Assembly (NCBI RefSeq): GCF_003265325.1
Contig: NZ_QGNX01000004.1
Span: 399,530-463,529, forward strand
Direction of reading: 5' to 3'
DNA: 64,000 nt
DNA from: Oceanibium sediminis
GTDB taxonomy: Bacteria > Pseudomonadota > Alphaproteobacteria > Rhodobacterales > Rhodobacteraceae
Made by a program: the position numbers and the translations under genes. How positions within the stretch are numbered: position 1 is the first letter of the stretch; each line of letters starts with the position of its first letter. Under the pieces are notes generated by a model. It was not told the origin of the DNA, made no database searches, and was given only the letters and a program-made list of their open reading frames with translations. Positions 1-8,451 of this stretch are shown here, piece after piece.

Positions 1-449
1 TCGAACTGGTTGCGCAGGTAGCCGTACACCAGCCCGACAAGCGCGCCCGTCAGCAGAACGGCGAGGATGGCAATCGGCAGCGGAAGCCCCGAGTTGACCC
101 ATAGGACCCCGGTGATCGCCGAGGCGAGGCCGCTCATAGACCCGATGGAGAGGTCGATCTCTCCCAGCAGCAGGACACAGACCACGCCAAGCGCGATAAG
201 CCCCACGGCGGCGGCGTCGAAAAGCAGGTTCACAAGGTTGTTCGGCGCGAGAAAGACAGGGTTCAGCGCGCTGAACACGGTGGAGATGAACAGCAGGCCG
301 ATGACGACGGGCAACATGCCGAGATCGCCCGAACGGACCTGGTCCACGAAGCCGCGCAGGGCCCCGGACAGGCCGGCGTCATGGCGCACGCGCGTGTCGG
401 CGCGGTCAAGCTGCAGGCCGGGGGCGCTTTTCTGGGTGTCCTGTGTCAT
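1..449 (-). CDS. Sugar ABC transporter permease (RbsC/XylH type), truncated by window edge
   Basis: This is the N-terminal part of an inner-membrane permease of a sugar ABC importer; the C-terminal part lies beyond base 1. Reading down from the ATG at 447-449, about 149 residues are visible. A polar start is followed by hydrophobic segments and the motif GEIDLSIGSMSGLA, which is typical of the BPD_transp_2 family (RbsC, XylH). The start overlaps the stop of the ATPase gene (ATGA at 446-449), so the two are probably translationally coupled. With the upstream binding protein and ATPase it forms a three-gene importer. The XylF-like binding protein suggests a pentose substrate, but that is inference. 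Confidence 0.88.
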   Translation of the reverse strand, partial: MTQDTQKSAPGLQLDRADTRVRHDAGLSGALRGFVDQVRSGDLGMLPVVIGLLFISTVFSALNPVFLAPNNLVNLLFDAAAVGLIALGVVCVLLLGEIDLSIGSMSGLASAITGVLWVNSGLPLPIAILAVLLTGALVGLVYGYLRNQF

Positions 450-1252
450 TTGTCTTCCCCCACTTCCTCTAGTTTGCGCGCAGCCCGCCGCGAGACGGAG
501 TTCTCGCTCGCGCCCGTGATCGCCGAGACGAGCTCCTGGTGCGACGTGTCGGCGGTATAGACACCGTTGTTCTTTCCAAGACGCAGCACGACGATGCGAT
601 CCGCGACCGCGCGCACGTCCTCCATGTTGTGAGAGATCAGGATGACGCCATGACCCCGGTCGCGGACGCGCTCGATCAGGTTCAGCACCTCGGCCGTCTG
701 CGCCACGCCAAGCGCGGCGGTCGGCTCGTCCAGCATGATGATATGCGGGTCGAGCAGCAGCGAGCGAGCGATGGCGACGGTCTGGCGCTGCCCGCCGGAC
801 AGCGATGCGATGGGTTCGCGCACCGAAGGTATGCGCGCGGCCAGTTCCTGCAGAAGAGTCCAGGCGCGGACTTCCATCTGCACCTCGTCCATGCGCCAGG
901 GCGAAATCTCGTGACCGAGGAACAGGTTGGCGACGACGTCCAGGTTCTCGCACAGCGCCAGGTCCTGAAAGACCGTCGCAATGCCCATTTCCAGCGCCTT
1001 GCCAGGCGTGTCCAGCGTCACCTGCCGCCCGAGGTATTCAATGGTGCCCGAGGTGGGCTGGTGGACTCCCGCCAGCACCTTGACCAGCGTGGATTTGCCC
1101 GCGCCGTTGTCGCCGACCAGCGCGACGACCTCTCCGGCATGGACGTCAAGCTCGATGTCCTCGAGGGCGGTCACGGCGCCGAACTGTTTGCCGATCCCCC
1201 TGAGACGCAGGATTGGTTCGCCGTCACCGGGTCCAGTGGCTTCTAGTGTCAT
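446..1252 (-). CDS. Sugar ABC transporter ATP-binding protein, single domain
   Basis: Cytoplasmic ATPase of 268 aa that powers the sugar importer encoded around it. The Walker A motif GDNGAGKST is at about residues 47-55, the ABC signature LSGGQRQ at about 150, and Walker B is IIMLDEPTAALG. E. coli XylG and RbsA carry two fused ATPase domains; this protein has one, as in FrcA-type systems, so it probably works as a homodimer. The ATG at 1250-1252 is preceded by a strong GGAGGAGG-like ribosome binding site. It lies 62 bp downstream of the binding-protein gene, separated by a perfect hairpin, and overlaps the permease gene by 4 bp. Confidence 0.92.
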   Translation of the reverse strand: MTLEATGPGDGEPILRLRGIGKQFGAVTALEDIELDVHAGEVVALVGDNGAGKSTLVKVLAGVHQPTSGTIEYLGRQVTLDTPGKALEMGIATVFQDLALCENLDVVANLFLGHEISPWRMDEVQMEVRAWTLLQELAARIPSVREPIASLSGGQRQTVAIARSLLLDPHIIMLDEPTAALGVAQTAEVLNLIERVRDRGHGVILISHNMEDVRAVADRIVVLRLGKNNGVYTADTSHQELVSAITGASENSVSRRAARKLEEVGEDK

Positions 1253-1277
1253 GACTTCCTCCTCCCGCGTAAAAGAG

Positions 1278-1305
1278 GCGCGGCGCCGGGGAACCGGCGC
1301 CGCGC
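1278..1305 (-). promoter_or_regulatory. Perfect 12-bp stem hairpin between binding-protein and ATPase genes
   Basis: Bases 1278-1289 pair perfectly with 1294-1305 around a 4-base GGAA loop, all G/C in the stem. It sits in the transcript just after the binding-protein stop and before the ATPase ribosome binding site. No T-run follows. In ABC operons such hairpins commonly protect the upstream mRNA or cause partial termination, so that the binding protein is made in excess. That role is inferred here. Confidence 0.75.
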
Positions 1306-1314
1306 ACGAGCTGT

Positions 1315-2352
1315 TTACTCGATCCCGAGGGCCGCGCAGGCGTCGGCGTATTCGGCCGTGCAGACTTCGCTCGCCGACTGAATCCCGGCGTCGAAGATCT
1401 CAGCCTTGATGTTTTCCTGCGTCACGACGGCCGGCACGAACAGCTGGGACGGCGTGTTGTAGAGCGTCGTGGTCGCTTCGGGCGTCTCGCCATTCAACAG
1501 CATGACGGCAACCTCGGCAGCCGCGGCGGCCACGATCTCGGACGGTTTGGAGATCGTGTTGTACTGGTCCCCGGCGATGATCAGCTGCAGCGCCGCGATG
1601 GTCGCGTCGTTGCCGGTCACGGGCGGAAGCGGGTCCATGCCGGCCGCCTTGAGCGCTGCGATCGCGCCGCCGCCTGTGCCGTCGTTGGCCGCGACGATGC
1701 CCTTGATCTCGTCACCGAAGCGCGTGATCTGGCCCGCGGCCCATTCCTGCGCCTTGGGCGGCGCCCAGTCCGGCGTGTCGAACTCGGACAGGGTCGTGTA
1801 GGGGGACGCGTCCAGCGCACGGTCGATCCCGTCGCGGATCAGGCCCGCAGCCGCATCCGTGGGCGAGCCGTTGATCTGAAGCACGCCCGAGCCTTCGGGA
1901 ACGCCCTCAGCCTGAAGATGCTCGACCAGCGACTGCGCTATGGCATAGCCGATGCCTTCGTTGTCGAAGGACACGTAGAAGTCGGCAGGCGAATCCGGGA
2001 TCGGGCGGTCATAGGCGATGACCTTCACGTCCTGGGACCGGGCGATTTCCACCAGCGCGGCGGCGGCGGCGGAATCCACCGGATCCAGGACGACCACGGA
2101 AGCGCCCTGCGCGATGACGGAGTTGAACTGCTGCTGCTGCAGGGCGACGTCCGCGTTGCCGTTCTGATAGATCAGCGTGCAATCAGGACAAAGCTCCCCC
2201 ATGGCGGCCTGGAAGCCGGGCCAGTCATGCTCTTCGTACCGGGTGGATGCCTGGTCGGGCATCAGGAAAGCCACGGTCTGCGCCGTCGCAGCCGAGGCGA
2301 ACAAGGCAGCGGCCAGCGCAGATGCTGCCGCAATGGAAGTTGTCTTGGTCAT
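1315..2352 (-). CDS. XylF-like periplasmic sugar-binding protein
   Basis: Periplasmic substrate-binding component of the adjacent ABC importer, 345 aa from the chosen start. It begins with a cleavable signal peptide (MTKTTSIAAASALAAALFA, then an ASAATAQ cleavage region). The stretch VIAYDRPIPDSPADFYVSFD resembles the XylF ligand-binding region, placing it in the periplasmic-binding-protein type 1 sugar group. I chose the ATG at 2350-2352 because TCCTCC at 2361-2366 on the plus strand gives a GGAGGA ribosome site 8 bases upstream; the in-frame start 21 bases further up lacks one. It is first in the operon and diverges from the LacI regulator. Xylose or a related pentose is the likeliest ligand. 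Confidence 0.9.
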   Translation of the reverse strand: MTKTTSIAAASALAAALFASAATAQTVAFLMPDQASTRYEEHDWPGFQAAMGELCPDCTLIYQNGNADVALQQQQFNSVIAQGASVVVLDPVDSAAAAALVEIARSQDVKVIAYDRPIPDSPADFYVSFDNEGIGYAIAQSLVEHLQAEGVPEGSGVLQINGSPTDAAAGLIRDGIDRALDASPYTTLSEFDTPDWAPPKAQEWAAGQITRFGDEIKGIVAANDGTGGGAIAALKAAGMDPLPPVTGNDATIAALQLIIAGDQYNTISKPSEIVAAAAAEVAVMLLNGETPEATTTLYNTPSQLFVPAVVTQENIKAEIFDAGIQSASEVCTAEYADACAALGIE

Positions 2353-2510
2353 GTGTTTGCTCCTCCAAACCATATAAGCGCCCGCTCATGCGGTCCGTAA
2401 CGGTCGGGAAGAAACGCGGGATCGAGAGCCGCCCGTCAATTCGGGCCACCCAGGGTCTAAACTGTCCTCCTCCCAACGCATCACAGCGTATGCGCTATCG
2501 ACGGTTATAT

Positions 2511-2546
2511 GCTCCATCGATTGCGCATATGTTGCTCCATCGATTG
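2511..2546. promoter_or_regulatory. Tandem 13-bp direct repeats in the divergent promoter region (LacI operator candidate)
   Basis: GCTCCATCGATTG occurs at 2511-2523 and again at 2534-2546, a 23-bp period (about two helical turns). Each copy contains the palindrome ATCGAT with a central CG, the usual centre of LacI-family operators. The pair lies between the binding-protein gene (start 2352) and the LacI-family gene (start 2609), closer to the regulator. A weaker related string (GCTATCGACGG) begins near 2494. Autoregulation plus control of the transporter is inferred. Confidence 0.6.
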
Positions 2547-2608
2547 ATCTCGGTCAAGATGATTCCTGAAAGCCTGTAGAAAACGCTGAGAGGTCCCGAA
2601 GCGCTGCG

Positions 2609-3634
2609 ATGTCAAAAGACGCAAAACGAACAACGATCTACGATCTCGCCAAGCTCGCCGAGGCATCGCCGAGCGCGGTCAGTTCTGTGCTGAACGGAAC
2701 ATGGGAAAAGCGGCGAATCAGCCGCAAGCTGGCCGAGCGCGTGATGAGCCTTGCCGAGGAACAGGGATACTCGGTGAACGTGCAGGCCAGCCTGTTGCGG
2801 CGCGAACGCTCCAACATCCTCGGCATGATCGTCCCGAAATACGACAACCGGTATTTCGGCAAGATCGCCGAGGAATTCGAGGCGACGGCGCGCGCCAGGG
2901 GCTTCTTTCCGGTCGTCACCTGCACCCAGCGCGACCCCGACCTGGAGTTCGAGGCAGCAAAGGAGCTTGTGTCCTACCGCGCGGAATGCCTGATCTCGAC
3001 CGGGGCGACGGATCCGGATCGCATTTCGGCGTTCTGTGACGCCTCCGGGGTGCAGTCGATCAACCTCGATCTGCCGGGCACGCTGGCCCCATCCGTCATC
3101 TCGGACAACTATTCCGCGGCGCAGGAGTTGACCGGGCTCATCCTTGATCGTTGCGAAAAGGAGCTGGGCTGGAGCGGCCCCCTGCGCTTCGTCGGCGGGC
3201 GGCTGGCGGATCACAACACTTCCGCCCGCCTTGAGGGGTTCCTCGCCGAGCACCGGAAGCGGGGCATCGCGGTGCCCCAAAGCTACATCATGGCCACCGG
3301 CTATTCCGCCGAAAAGGCCGCCATCGCACTGGCGGACTTCCACCCCGAGGGGCCGGCGGGGATTTTCGTCAACTCGACGATCTCACTCGAAGGGGTCGTG
3401 CGCTGGCACAGCGGCCTGGCCCGGGGCGGCGACGAAATCCGGTACGGCTGCTTTGACTGGGACCCATTCGGGCCCCTGTTGCCCGGCAACGTCGGCATGG
3501 TCGAGCAGGACGTCTCTGCCATGCTCACGCGGGCGTTCGAGCTGATCGGCAAGACGGACCTGTCCCATGAACAGGTCCTGATCCCCTGCAAGCTCTGGCC
3601 CTTCCAGGCGCCCTTGGCACGGCGAGAAGGATAG
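2609..3634 (+). CDS. LacI-family transcriptional regulator
   Basis: DNA-binding regulator of 341 aa. The N-terminus holds a LacI helix-turn-helix (TTIYDLAKLAEASPSAVSSV, about residues 8-27). A periplasmic-binding-protein-like ligand domain follows, with GMIVPKYDNRYFGKIAEEFE at its start. It is transcribed divergently from the XylF-like importer, with tandem operator-like repeats between them, so it most likely represses that importer in response to a sugar. It is convergent with the enolase-superfamily gene at 3658-4830, with only 23 bp between their ends. The ligand cannot be read from the sequence. Confidence 0.9.
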   Translation: MSKDAKRTTIYDLAKLAEASPSAVSSVLNGTWEKRRISRKLAERVMSLAEEQGYSVNVQASLLRRERSNILGMIVPKYDNRYFGKIAEEFEATARARGFFPVVTCTQRDPDLEFEAAKELVSYRAECLISTGATDPDRISAFCDASGVQSINLDLPGTLAPSVISDNYSAAQELTGLILDRCEKELGWSGPLRFVGGRLADHNTSARLEGFLAEHRKRGIAVPQSYIMATGYSAEKAAIALADFHPEGPAGIFVNSTISLEGVVRWHSGLARGGDEIRYGCFDWDPFGPLLPGNVGMVEQDVSAMLTRAFELIGKTDLSHEQVLIPCKLWPFQAPLARREG

Positions 3635-3657
3635 CCGCGAAGGCCCCCTTGCCCGCC

Positions 3658-4830
3658 TCAGATCCCGGGGGTGGTGTAAAGGACGCGCCCCCCGACCCGG
3701 ATCTCCACATCGACGCCGTAGGCGGACAGCACCGCCTCGTCCACGTCCATACCGAGGCCCGGCGCGTCGGGGGCCGCGATACGGCCGTCGGAGCCGATTT
3801 CGAACGACTGGCGGGTCAGATCCCGGGCCAGCGGCTGCAACCCGGCGGGGTACTCGCACAGGTCGAACGCCTCCACCCCGGCGAAGGGCTGCAACGAGGC
3901 GCTGAGCGCCAGGTTCGACGTGAACGTGTGGTTCAGGTAGCGCACCCCGTGCGCGGCGGCGAAATCGGCAACCCGTTTCGCCGGGCCGATCCCGCCGATC
4001 CGCCCGCAATCGATCTGGATCACCCCGACCTTGCCGAAGGCGATCAGGTTTTCCGCCATGAAGGCATTGTGCGCCGCCTCGCCCCCGGCAATCGCCACCG
4101 CGCCCGAAAGGGACGCCAGTTCCCCGTAGGCCGCGAAGGCCGATCCGTGGAACGGCTCTTCAAGGAAGGTCACGCCGTTACGCGCCAGCGCCGGGAGGCG
4201 CGCCTGCGCGGCGGCGACATCGGCGCCGAACACCTGCCCGGCATCGACCAGCAGCACCGCGTCGGGGCCCAGCCCTTCGCGCGCCGCATCCACATGCGCC
4301 TCATCCCCGGCCAGCGAGTCGCCGAACGGCGCCCAGCCGAATTTCGCCGCAAGAAAGCCCTTGTCGCGAATGGCCTGCGCCGCGCGCAGGGTTTCCTGCG
4401 GATCGGCCCCGAACAGCACCGAGGCATAGGGCGTCTTGCGATGGTTCGCGCGATACCCCAGCAAGTGCCAGACCGGCACGTCCCGCGCCTTTCCCAGCAG
4501 GTCCCACAGGGCCATCTCGATGCCGGACCAAACGTGCGGGGCCTGCAACAGGTCCATGCTGTCGTATTCGATCTTGGCCGCGATGCGATAAATGTCGGAG
4601 GCATCCTCCACCCGCTCGCCCAGCACCGCGTCCGAGACCGGGCGGCAGGCGCCATGGGACATCGGGCAGACGAACGCCGCGATGGAGGGCAAAGGCGCGG
4701 CTTCGCATTCCCCCCAGCCGACCAGGCCCCCGGCCCGCACCCGGACGACCAGGGCGTCCTGGCTGCCGTCCGCTGCGGTCGTCACCTCGGGCATGGAGAG
4801 ATAGAACAGGTCGACGCTTTCGATCTTCAT
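3658..4830 (-). CDS. Mandelate racemase/muconate lactonizing enzyme family protein (sugar-acid dehydratase-like)
   Basis: Enolase-superfamily enzyme, 390 aa, the usual length. The N-terminal capping domain carries the specificity loop region (GWGECEAAP). The barrel shows LAAKFGWAP, the metal-ligand strands LLVDAG, TFLEEPF and IAGGE, then VIQIDCGRIGG and a candidate catalytic His in LNHTF. Such enzymes abstract a proton next to a carboxylate, usually dehydrating or epimerising sugar acids. It is the last gene of the long minus-strand cluster but is separated from the epimerase by 90 bp holding its own operator copy (4902-4915). It may therefore have its own promoter under the same regulator. 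The exact substrate is unknown. Confidence 0.85.
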   Translation of the reverse strand: MKIESVDLFYLSMPEVTTAADGSQDALVVRVRAGGLVGWGECEAAPLPSIAAFVCPMSHGACRPVSDAVLGERVEDASDIYRIAAKIEYDSMDLLQAPHVWSGIEMALWDLLGKARDVPVWHLLGYRANHRKTPYASVLFGADPQETLRAAQAIRDKGFLAAKFGWAPFGDSLAGDEAHVDAAREGLGPDAVLLVDAGQVFGADVAAAQARLPALARNGVTFLEEPFHGSAFAAYGELASLSGAVAIAGGEAAHNAFMAENLIAFGKVGVIQIDCGRIGGIGPAKRVADFAAAHGVRYLNHTFTSNLALSASLQPFAGVEAFDLCEYPAGLQPLARDLTRQSFEIGSDGRIAAPDAPGLGMDVDEAVLSAYGVDVEIRVGGRVLYTTPGI

Positions 4831-4901
4831 CGGGGGGAGCTTCCTTTAGCCTTTGAAATCGCGATGGTTTTCTTTAAGCATCGCGCCTTTCAGGATACTT
4901 C

Positions 4902-4915
4902 GCATACGGTATACC
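4902..4915. promoter_or_regulatory. GntR operator copy 2 (GCATACGGTATACC)
   Basis: The 14 bases at 4902-4915 are identical to bases 14481-14494 ahead of the first gene of the same cluster. The core GGTATACC is palindromic. The site lies about 70 bp upstream of the last gene (start 4830), where an operator or promoter element would be expected. The GntR/FCD regulator encoded inside the cluster (7762-8451) is the obvious candidate protein. Confidence 0.7.
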
Positions 4916-4920
4916 AAATG

Positions 4921-5820
4921 TCAATAATCCGCTACCGAGAACACGACGCGGACGCGCGCCTCAGCGCCCGGCGTCAGCAGGAACACCCCCGGCGGGGCCT
5001 CCGCCCTGTCAAGCCCGTCGAACCCGCAGGGCGGCGCGCTCTGCGGCTCGAGGCAGAAGGTGTCGAACTGGTGTGCCGGGACATGCGCCATCAGGTGGCT
5101 CAGGCCCTTGTCGGCGCAGATCGTCAGGCGGATCCCCGCGTCCGGCCAGCAGACCTCGGCCTTGCCGTCCCAACCCGCATGGCAGTCGTTGAGATAACTG
5201 CGCGGCATCGCGCGGAACCGGCCGAAGTCCGCCCCGTCCGGGGAGGGCGCGAAAGTCCCGCGCTGCCCCTCGTCGTCGGTGAACCACACCCCTTTTGCGG
5301 CAAAGCGTACCAGTGCGTTGCCGTGGCGCGGAAACCAGGGGTGCAGGCCCAGGCTGAAGGGCATGCGCCGCTCGCCGGTATTCTCGACGCTCAAGGTCAC
5401 CTCCAGCCGATCGGGGTACAACGCGAAGCGCTGGCGGGCGCGGTAGGCAAAGACCGGATCGGCCTTGCCACTGTACAGGGTCAGCACGGCGTCGGCATCG
5501 CCCTGCGCCTCAACCTGCCAGGGCAGCGTCCAGCCGGAGCCGTGGAAGTTCAGACGCGCGTCCCCCATGTTCGGAGCAACCTCATAGGCTTGCCCGTCGA
5601 CCTTGAAGCGGTTTTCCCGCAGGCAATTGACGAAGGGCACCATCGGGAACATGCCCGCGGAGAGCGCCTGCGGGTGCTGCCCCGGCGGCGCGTCCATCGG
5701 GCGCATCAGATCGAACTCGCGATGCCGGAACGACGCGACCGAGCCCCCGGCCCCGGGCGTGAGCTGCAATGCCAGATCGCCCGCGCGCAAAGACACAGCA
5801 CGCGCGGACGCCCCGCTCAT
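4921..5820 (-). CDS. Aldose 1-epimerase family protein
   Basis: Cytoplasmic mutarotase-family enzyme of 299 aa that would interconvert alpha and beta anomers of a sugar. Family features include FSLGLHPWFP (about residue 157), with the conserved catalytic-type His, plus an N-terminal RHREFDLMRP and the beta-sandwich pattern throughout. The start ATG overlaps the stop of the upstream enolase-superfamily gene (ATGA), so it belongs to the same operon. Its presence, with two enolase-superfamily enzymes and an SDR, points to catabolism of a free sugar or sugar acid imported by the Dpp-type transporter upstream. The substrate sugar is not identifiable. Confidence 0.87.
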   Translation of the reverse strand: MSGASARAVSLRAGDLALQLTPGAGGSVASFRHREFDLMRPMDAPPGQHPQALSAGMFPMVPFVNCLRENRFKVDGQAYEVAPNMGDARLNFHGSGWTLPWQVEAQGDADAVLTLYSGKADPVFAYRARQRFALYPDRLEVTLSVENTGERRMPFSLGLHPWFPRHGNALVRFAAKGVWFTDDEGQRGTFAPSPDGADFGRFRAMPRSYLNDCHAGWDGKAEVCWPDAGIRLTICADKGLSHLMAHVPAHQFDTFCLEPQSAPPCGFDGLDRAEAPPGVFLLTPGAEARVRVVFSVADY

Positions 5821-6956
5821 CGCCCCAGCGGCCCCAGGTCCGGCGTCAGCGCCGACAGCGCCTCCAGATCCAGCGAGATGCCAAGACCCGGCGCATCGGG
5901 CACGGGCAGCATGCCATCCTCGTCAAGCTGCCAGCCGCCGCGCTTGATATCGTCCACGTAAGGCGAGCCGCCGATATACTCGACCAGGTCGGTCTGCGGC
6001 AGGGCGGCGGCGATCTGCAGGTCCGCCGCAAGGCCCAGCGCGGTGTTCCAGCCGTGGCCGATCATGCGGATGCCGAAGGCCTCGGCCATATGCGCGATCC
6101 TGATCTGCTCGGAAATGCCGCCGACCTTGGTCACATCGGGCTGCACCACGTCGAGGGCGCGCGCGGTGAACCACGGCAGGTAGCTTTGCCGCCGCGTCAG
6201 GCACTCGCCCGAGGCGATCGCGACCGGGCTTTGCGCGCGCAACGCCGCGTGATCCTCCAGCGCGTCGGGCGGCAGCGCCTCCTCGAACCAGATGACGTCG
6301 TGATCGGCCAGCATCGCGGCCGTGTTGATCGCCCATTTCAGACCGTTGGGCCAATAGGCGTCGGACGCCCCGGCATCGACCATTAGCATGCAGCCATCGC
6401 CCGCGCCCTCGCGCGCGGCGCGCACGATCGCCTCGTCAAGCTTCGGATCGTTGCGCCGCCCGAACGGCCCCCAGCCGATCTTGATCGCGCGGAACCCCTT
6501 TCCGGCGTATTCCGCCGCCCGCTCACGCATCAGATCGGGCTCTTCCATCAGGATGGAGGCATAGGCCTTCACCCGCTTGCGGTAGGTGCCGCCCAGAAGC
6601 CGCCCGACCGGCTGGCCCGTGGCCTTGCCGAGCAGGTCCCAAAGCGCCATGTCGATGCCGCTGATCGTATGGGTCAGGGTGCCGCCCCGCCCCATCCAGA
6701 AGGTGTTCTGGTGCAGCTTTTCAGAGACGCGCATCGGCTCGATCGCACATTCACCGACCAGAAGCGGGCGCAGGACCTCGACCCCGGCCTCCACCAGGCG
6801 GGCGTCGGTGAACACGCTGCCGAGGCCGATCTCGCCACACTCCGTCTCGACCACGATCAAGGCGTGGATCGCATCGGCGGGCCGGATCTCGTTCGACCAG
6901 CCGCCCTTCGGCGATTGCCCGGACAATCCGAGCGCTTTGACGTCTTTAATCTTCAC
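5817..6956 (-). CDS. Mandelate racemase/muconate lactonizing enzyme family protein, second copy
   Basis: Enolase-superfamily enzyme of 379 aa, distinct from the one at 3658-4830. Visible elements are AIKIGWGPFGR on the second barrel strand, the metal-ligand strands LMVDAG, WFEEALPP and IASGEC, DVVQPDVTKVGGI, and a His in IGHGWN near the end of the barrel. These place it among sugar-acid dehydratases or related cycloisomerases. It begins 12 bp after the SDR gene ends and overlaps the epimerase gene. Two different family members in one operon suggest two sequential steps or two stereoisomers of an aldonic or uronic acid. The precise reaction cannot be assigned. Confidence 0.86.
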   Translation of the reverse strand: MKIKDVKALGLSGQSPKGGWSNEIRPADAIHALIVVETECGEIGLGSVFTDARLVEAGVEVLRPLLVGECAIEPMRVSEKLHQNTFWMGRGGTLTHTISGIDMALWDLLGKATGQPVGRLLGGTYRKRVKAYASILMEEPDLMRERAAEYAGKGFRAIKIGWGPFGRRNDPKLDEAIVRAAREGAGDGCMLMVDAGASDAYWPNGLKWAINTAAMLADHDVIWFEEALPPDALEDHAALRAQSPVAIASGECLTRRQSYLPWFTARALDVVQPDVTKVGGISEQIRIAHMAEAFGIRMIGHGWNTALGLAADLQIAAALPQTDLVEYIGGSPYVDDIKRGGWQLDEDGMLPVPDAPGLGISLDLEALSALTPDLGPLGR

Positions 6957-6968
6957 AGGTCCATCCGT

Positions 6969-7751
6969 TCAAAAAGTTACTGACAAGCCACCGTCCACCA
7001 GAAGCACCTGGCCGGTGACGTAGCGGCAATCCTCGCCGCAGAAAAAGGCGATCGCGTCGGCCACATCCTCGGGTTGCCCGGCGCGGCGCAGCGGAAGGCG
7101 GCCGTACTTGAGGTAGATGTCGCGAAACCAGTCGGTTTCGTGCTCGTGACCGCTGCCGTCCGGCAGCTGCGCCATCCGTGTGTCGATGAAACCGGGGCAG
7201 ATGCAGTTCACGACGATCCCCTCGGGCGCCAGTTCGACGGCCAGCGAGCGGGTCATGTTGATGACCCCGCCCTTTGCAACCGAATAGGCCAGCCCATCCA
7301 CCTGCCCCCGCATCCCGAGGATTGACGAAAGGTTCACGATGCGCGGGGAGGCCGAGCGCGCCAGCCAGGGGCGCAGCGCCATGGAAACCCAGAGTGCGCC
7401 GTCCTGGTTGACCTGCTGAACCGTCGTGAAGCGCGCGCGGGTCAGCTCATCAAGGGGCGTGCCGTCAAGGATCGAGGCGTTGTTCACCAGCACGTCGAGG
7501 CCGCCCCACACCTCGCCGACGCGCGCAGCCAGGGACGCGACCGACGCCTCGTCCGCAATGTCGACCTGGTGCCAAAGGGCTTCGTGCCCCTCGGCGCGGA
7601 TCTCTTCGGCCACGGCCCTGGCCGGGCCGGCATCGATGTCGGCGATCAGCACCCGGGCCCCGTCATGCGCCAGCCGACGGACGGTTGCCGCGCCGATGCC
7701 CCGCGCCGCGCCGGTCACCACCGCGCGACGGTCAGATTGTTGCCTGGTCAT
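6969..7751 (-). CDS. Short-chain dehydrogenase/reductase
   Basis: NAD(P)-dependent oxidoreductase, 260 aa, the classical SDR length. It has the nucleotide-binding TGAARGIG near residue 14, VNNASI, the catalytic Ser in NLSSILG and the YSVAKGG Tyr-Lys pair, followed by ICPGFIDTRM. The upstream GGAAAA serves as ribosome site. It lies between the GntR regulator and the second enolase-superfamily gene, all in one operon, so it probably oxidises or reduces a sugar or sugar-acid intermediate. The C-terminal stretch DDCRYVTGQVLLVDGG-type ending is standard for the family. The substrate is not determined. Confidence 0.87.
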   Translation of the reverse strand: MTRQQSDRRAVVTGAARGIGAATVRRLAHDGARVLIADIDAGPARAVAEEIRAEGHEALWHQVDIADEASVASLAARVGEVWGGLDVLVNNASILDGTPLDELTRARFTTVQQVNQDGALWVSMALRPWLARSASPRIVNLSSILGMRGQVDGLAYSVAKGGVINMTRSLAVELAPEGIVVNCICPGFIDTRMAQLPDGSGHEHETDWFRDIYLKYGRLPLRRAGQPEDVADAIAFFCGEDCRYVTGQVLLVDGGLSVTF

Positions 7752-7761
7752 CGATTTTCCT

Positions 7762-8451
7762 TCAAGAACTCTCTGCCGGCGGGCGGACGCCCGGCCCGGA
7801 GAAATGATAACGCAGCACCTCGTCCAGATCGTCGATCGACCCGTTGCGCAGGTACGCGACCAACTCTTCGTGCAGCTGCACCTCGCCGGCCCGGTTCGGC
7901 GCGCGGCTCCAGTCCCGGCAGAAGACGATCATGAGATGCTGCGCCAGCCCTTCCCAGATTTGCGCGGTCAACTTGCTGCCCGCATGGCGCGCAACGGTGC
8001 GGTGAAACTCGAGGTCGGCCGAGGACAGCGACACCGGGTCGGCGGACTCCCCGACAGCCGCCATCCGCGCAACGATCCGCTCGAGGTCCTCGATCAGGGC
8101 GGAGCGGTCCTCCACCGCCATGACGTGCTGAAAGATGATCCGCTCGATCGCCATGCGAAGCTCGAACACCTCGGCGATCCACTTGCCGGAATAATCCAGC
8201 ACCCGCAGGCCGCGCTGGCCGCTCTCCGTCAGCACGCCGCGCAGCAGCAGCTTTTGCATCGCCTCGCGCACCGGAACCCGGCTGACGTCAAGGGCGCGGG
8301 CGATCTCGGCCTCGGTGATGCGCTCACCCGGGGCCTTGTCACCCATCGCGATCGCGAGGATCAGACGCTCCTCGACCTCTTCCGCGGCCGTCCTGGTCTT
8401 CTTGATGGGGGTCAGCGCCGAGCGTGCGGCAGTCAGGGGTTTGCGTTCCAC
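7762..8451 (-). CDS. GntR-family (FadR/FCD) transcriptional regulator
   Basis: Regulator of 229 aa with an N-terminal winged helix (ITEAEIARALDVSRVPVREA, about residues 61-80) and a C-terminal all-helical FCD ligand domain (DLEFHRTVARHAGS with metal-binding-type His). The likely start is a GTG at 8449-8451 with GGAGGG about 8 bases upstream; it overlaps the TAG stop of the ATPase gene. It is embedded in the operon it probably controls. A perfect palindrome at 14484-14497 and its 14-bp copy at 4902-4915 are the inferred binding sites. The inducer is probably the imported compound or a sugar-acid intermediate. Confidence 0.88.
   Translation of the reverse strand: MERKPLTAARSALTPIKKTRTAAEEVEERLILAIAMGDKAPGERITEAEIARALDVSRVPVREAMQKLLLRGVLTESGQRGLRVLDYSGKWIAEVFELRMAIERIIFQHVMAVEDRSALIEDLERIVARMAAVGESADPVSLSSADLEFHRTVARHAGSKLTAQIWEGLAQHLMIVFCRDWSRAPNRAGEVQLHEELVAYLRNGSIDDLDEVLRYHFSGPGVRPPAESS

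Noticed and set aside
3649-5961. A 770-codon plus-strand open frame
   Set aside because: It is antisense to two well-supported minus-strand enzymes; its translation is Arg/Gly/His-rich with no recognisable domain, as expected of a high-GC shadow frame.
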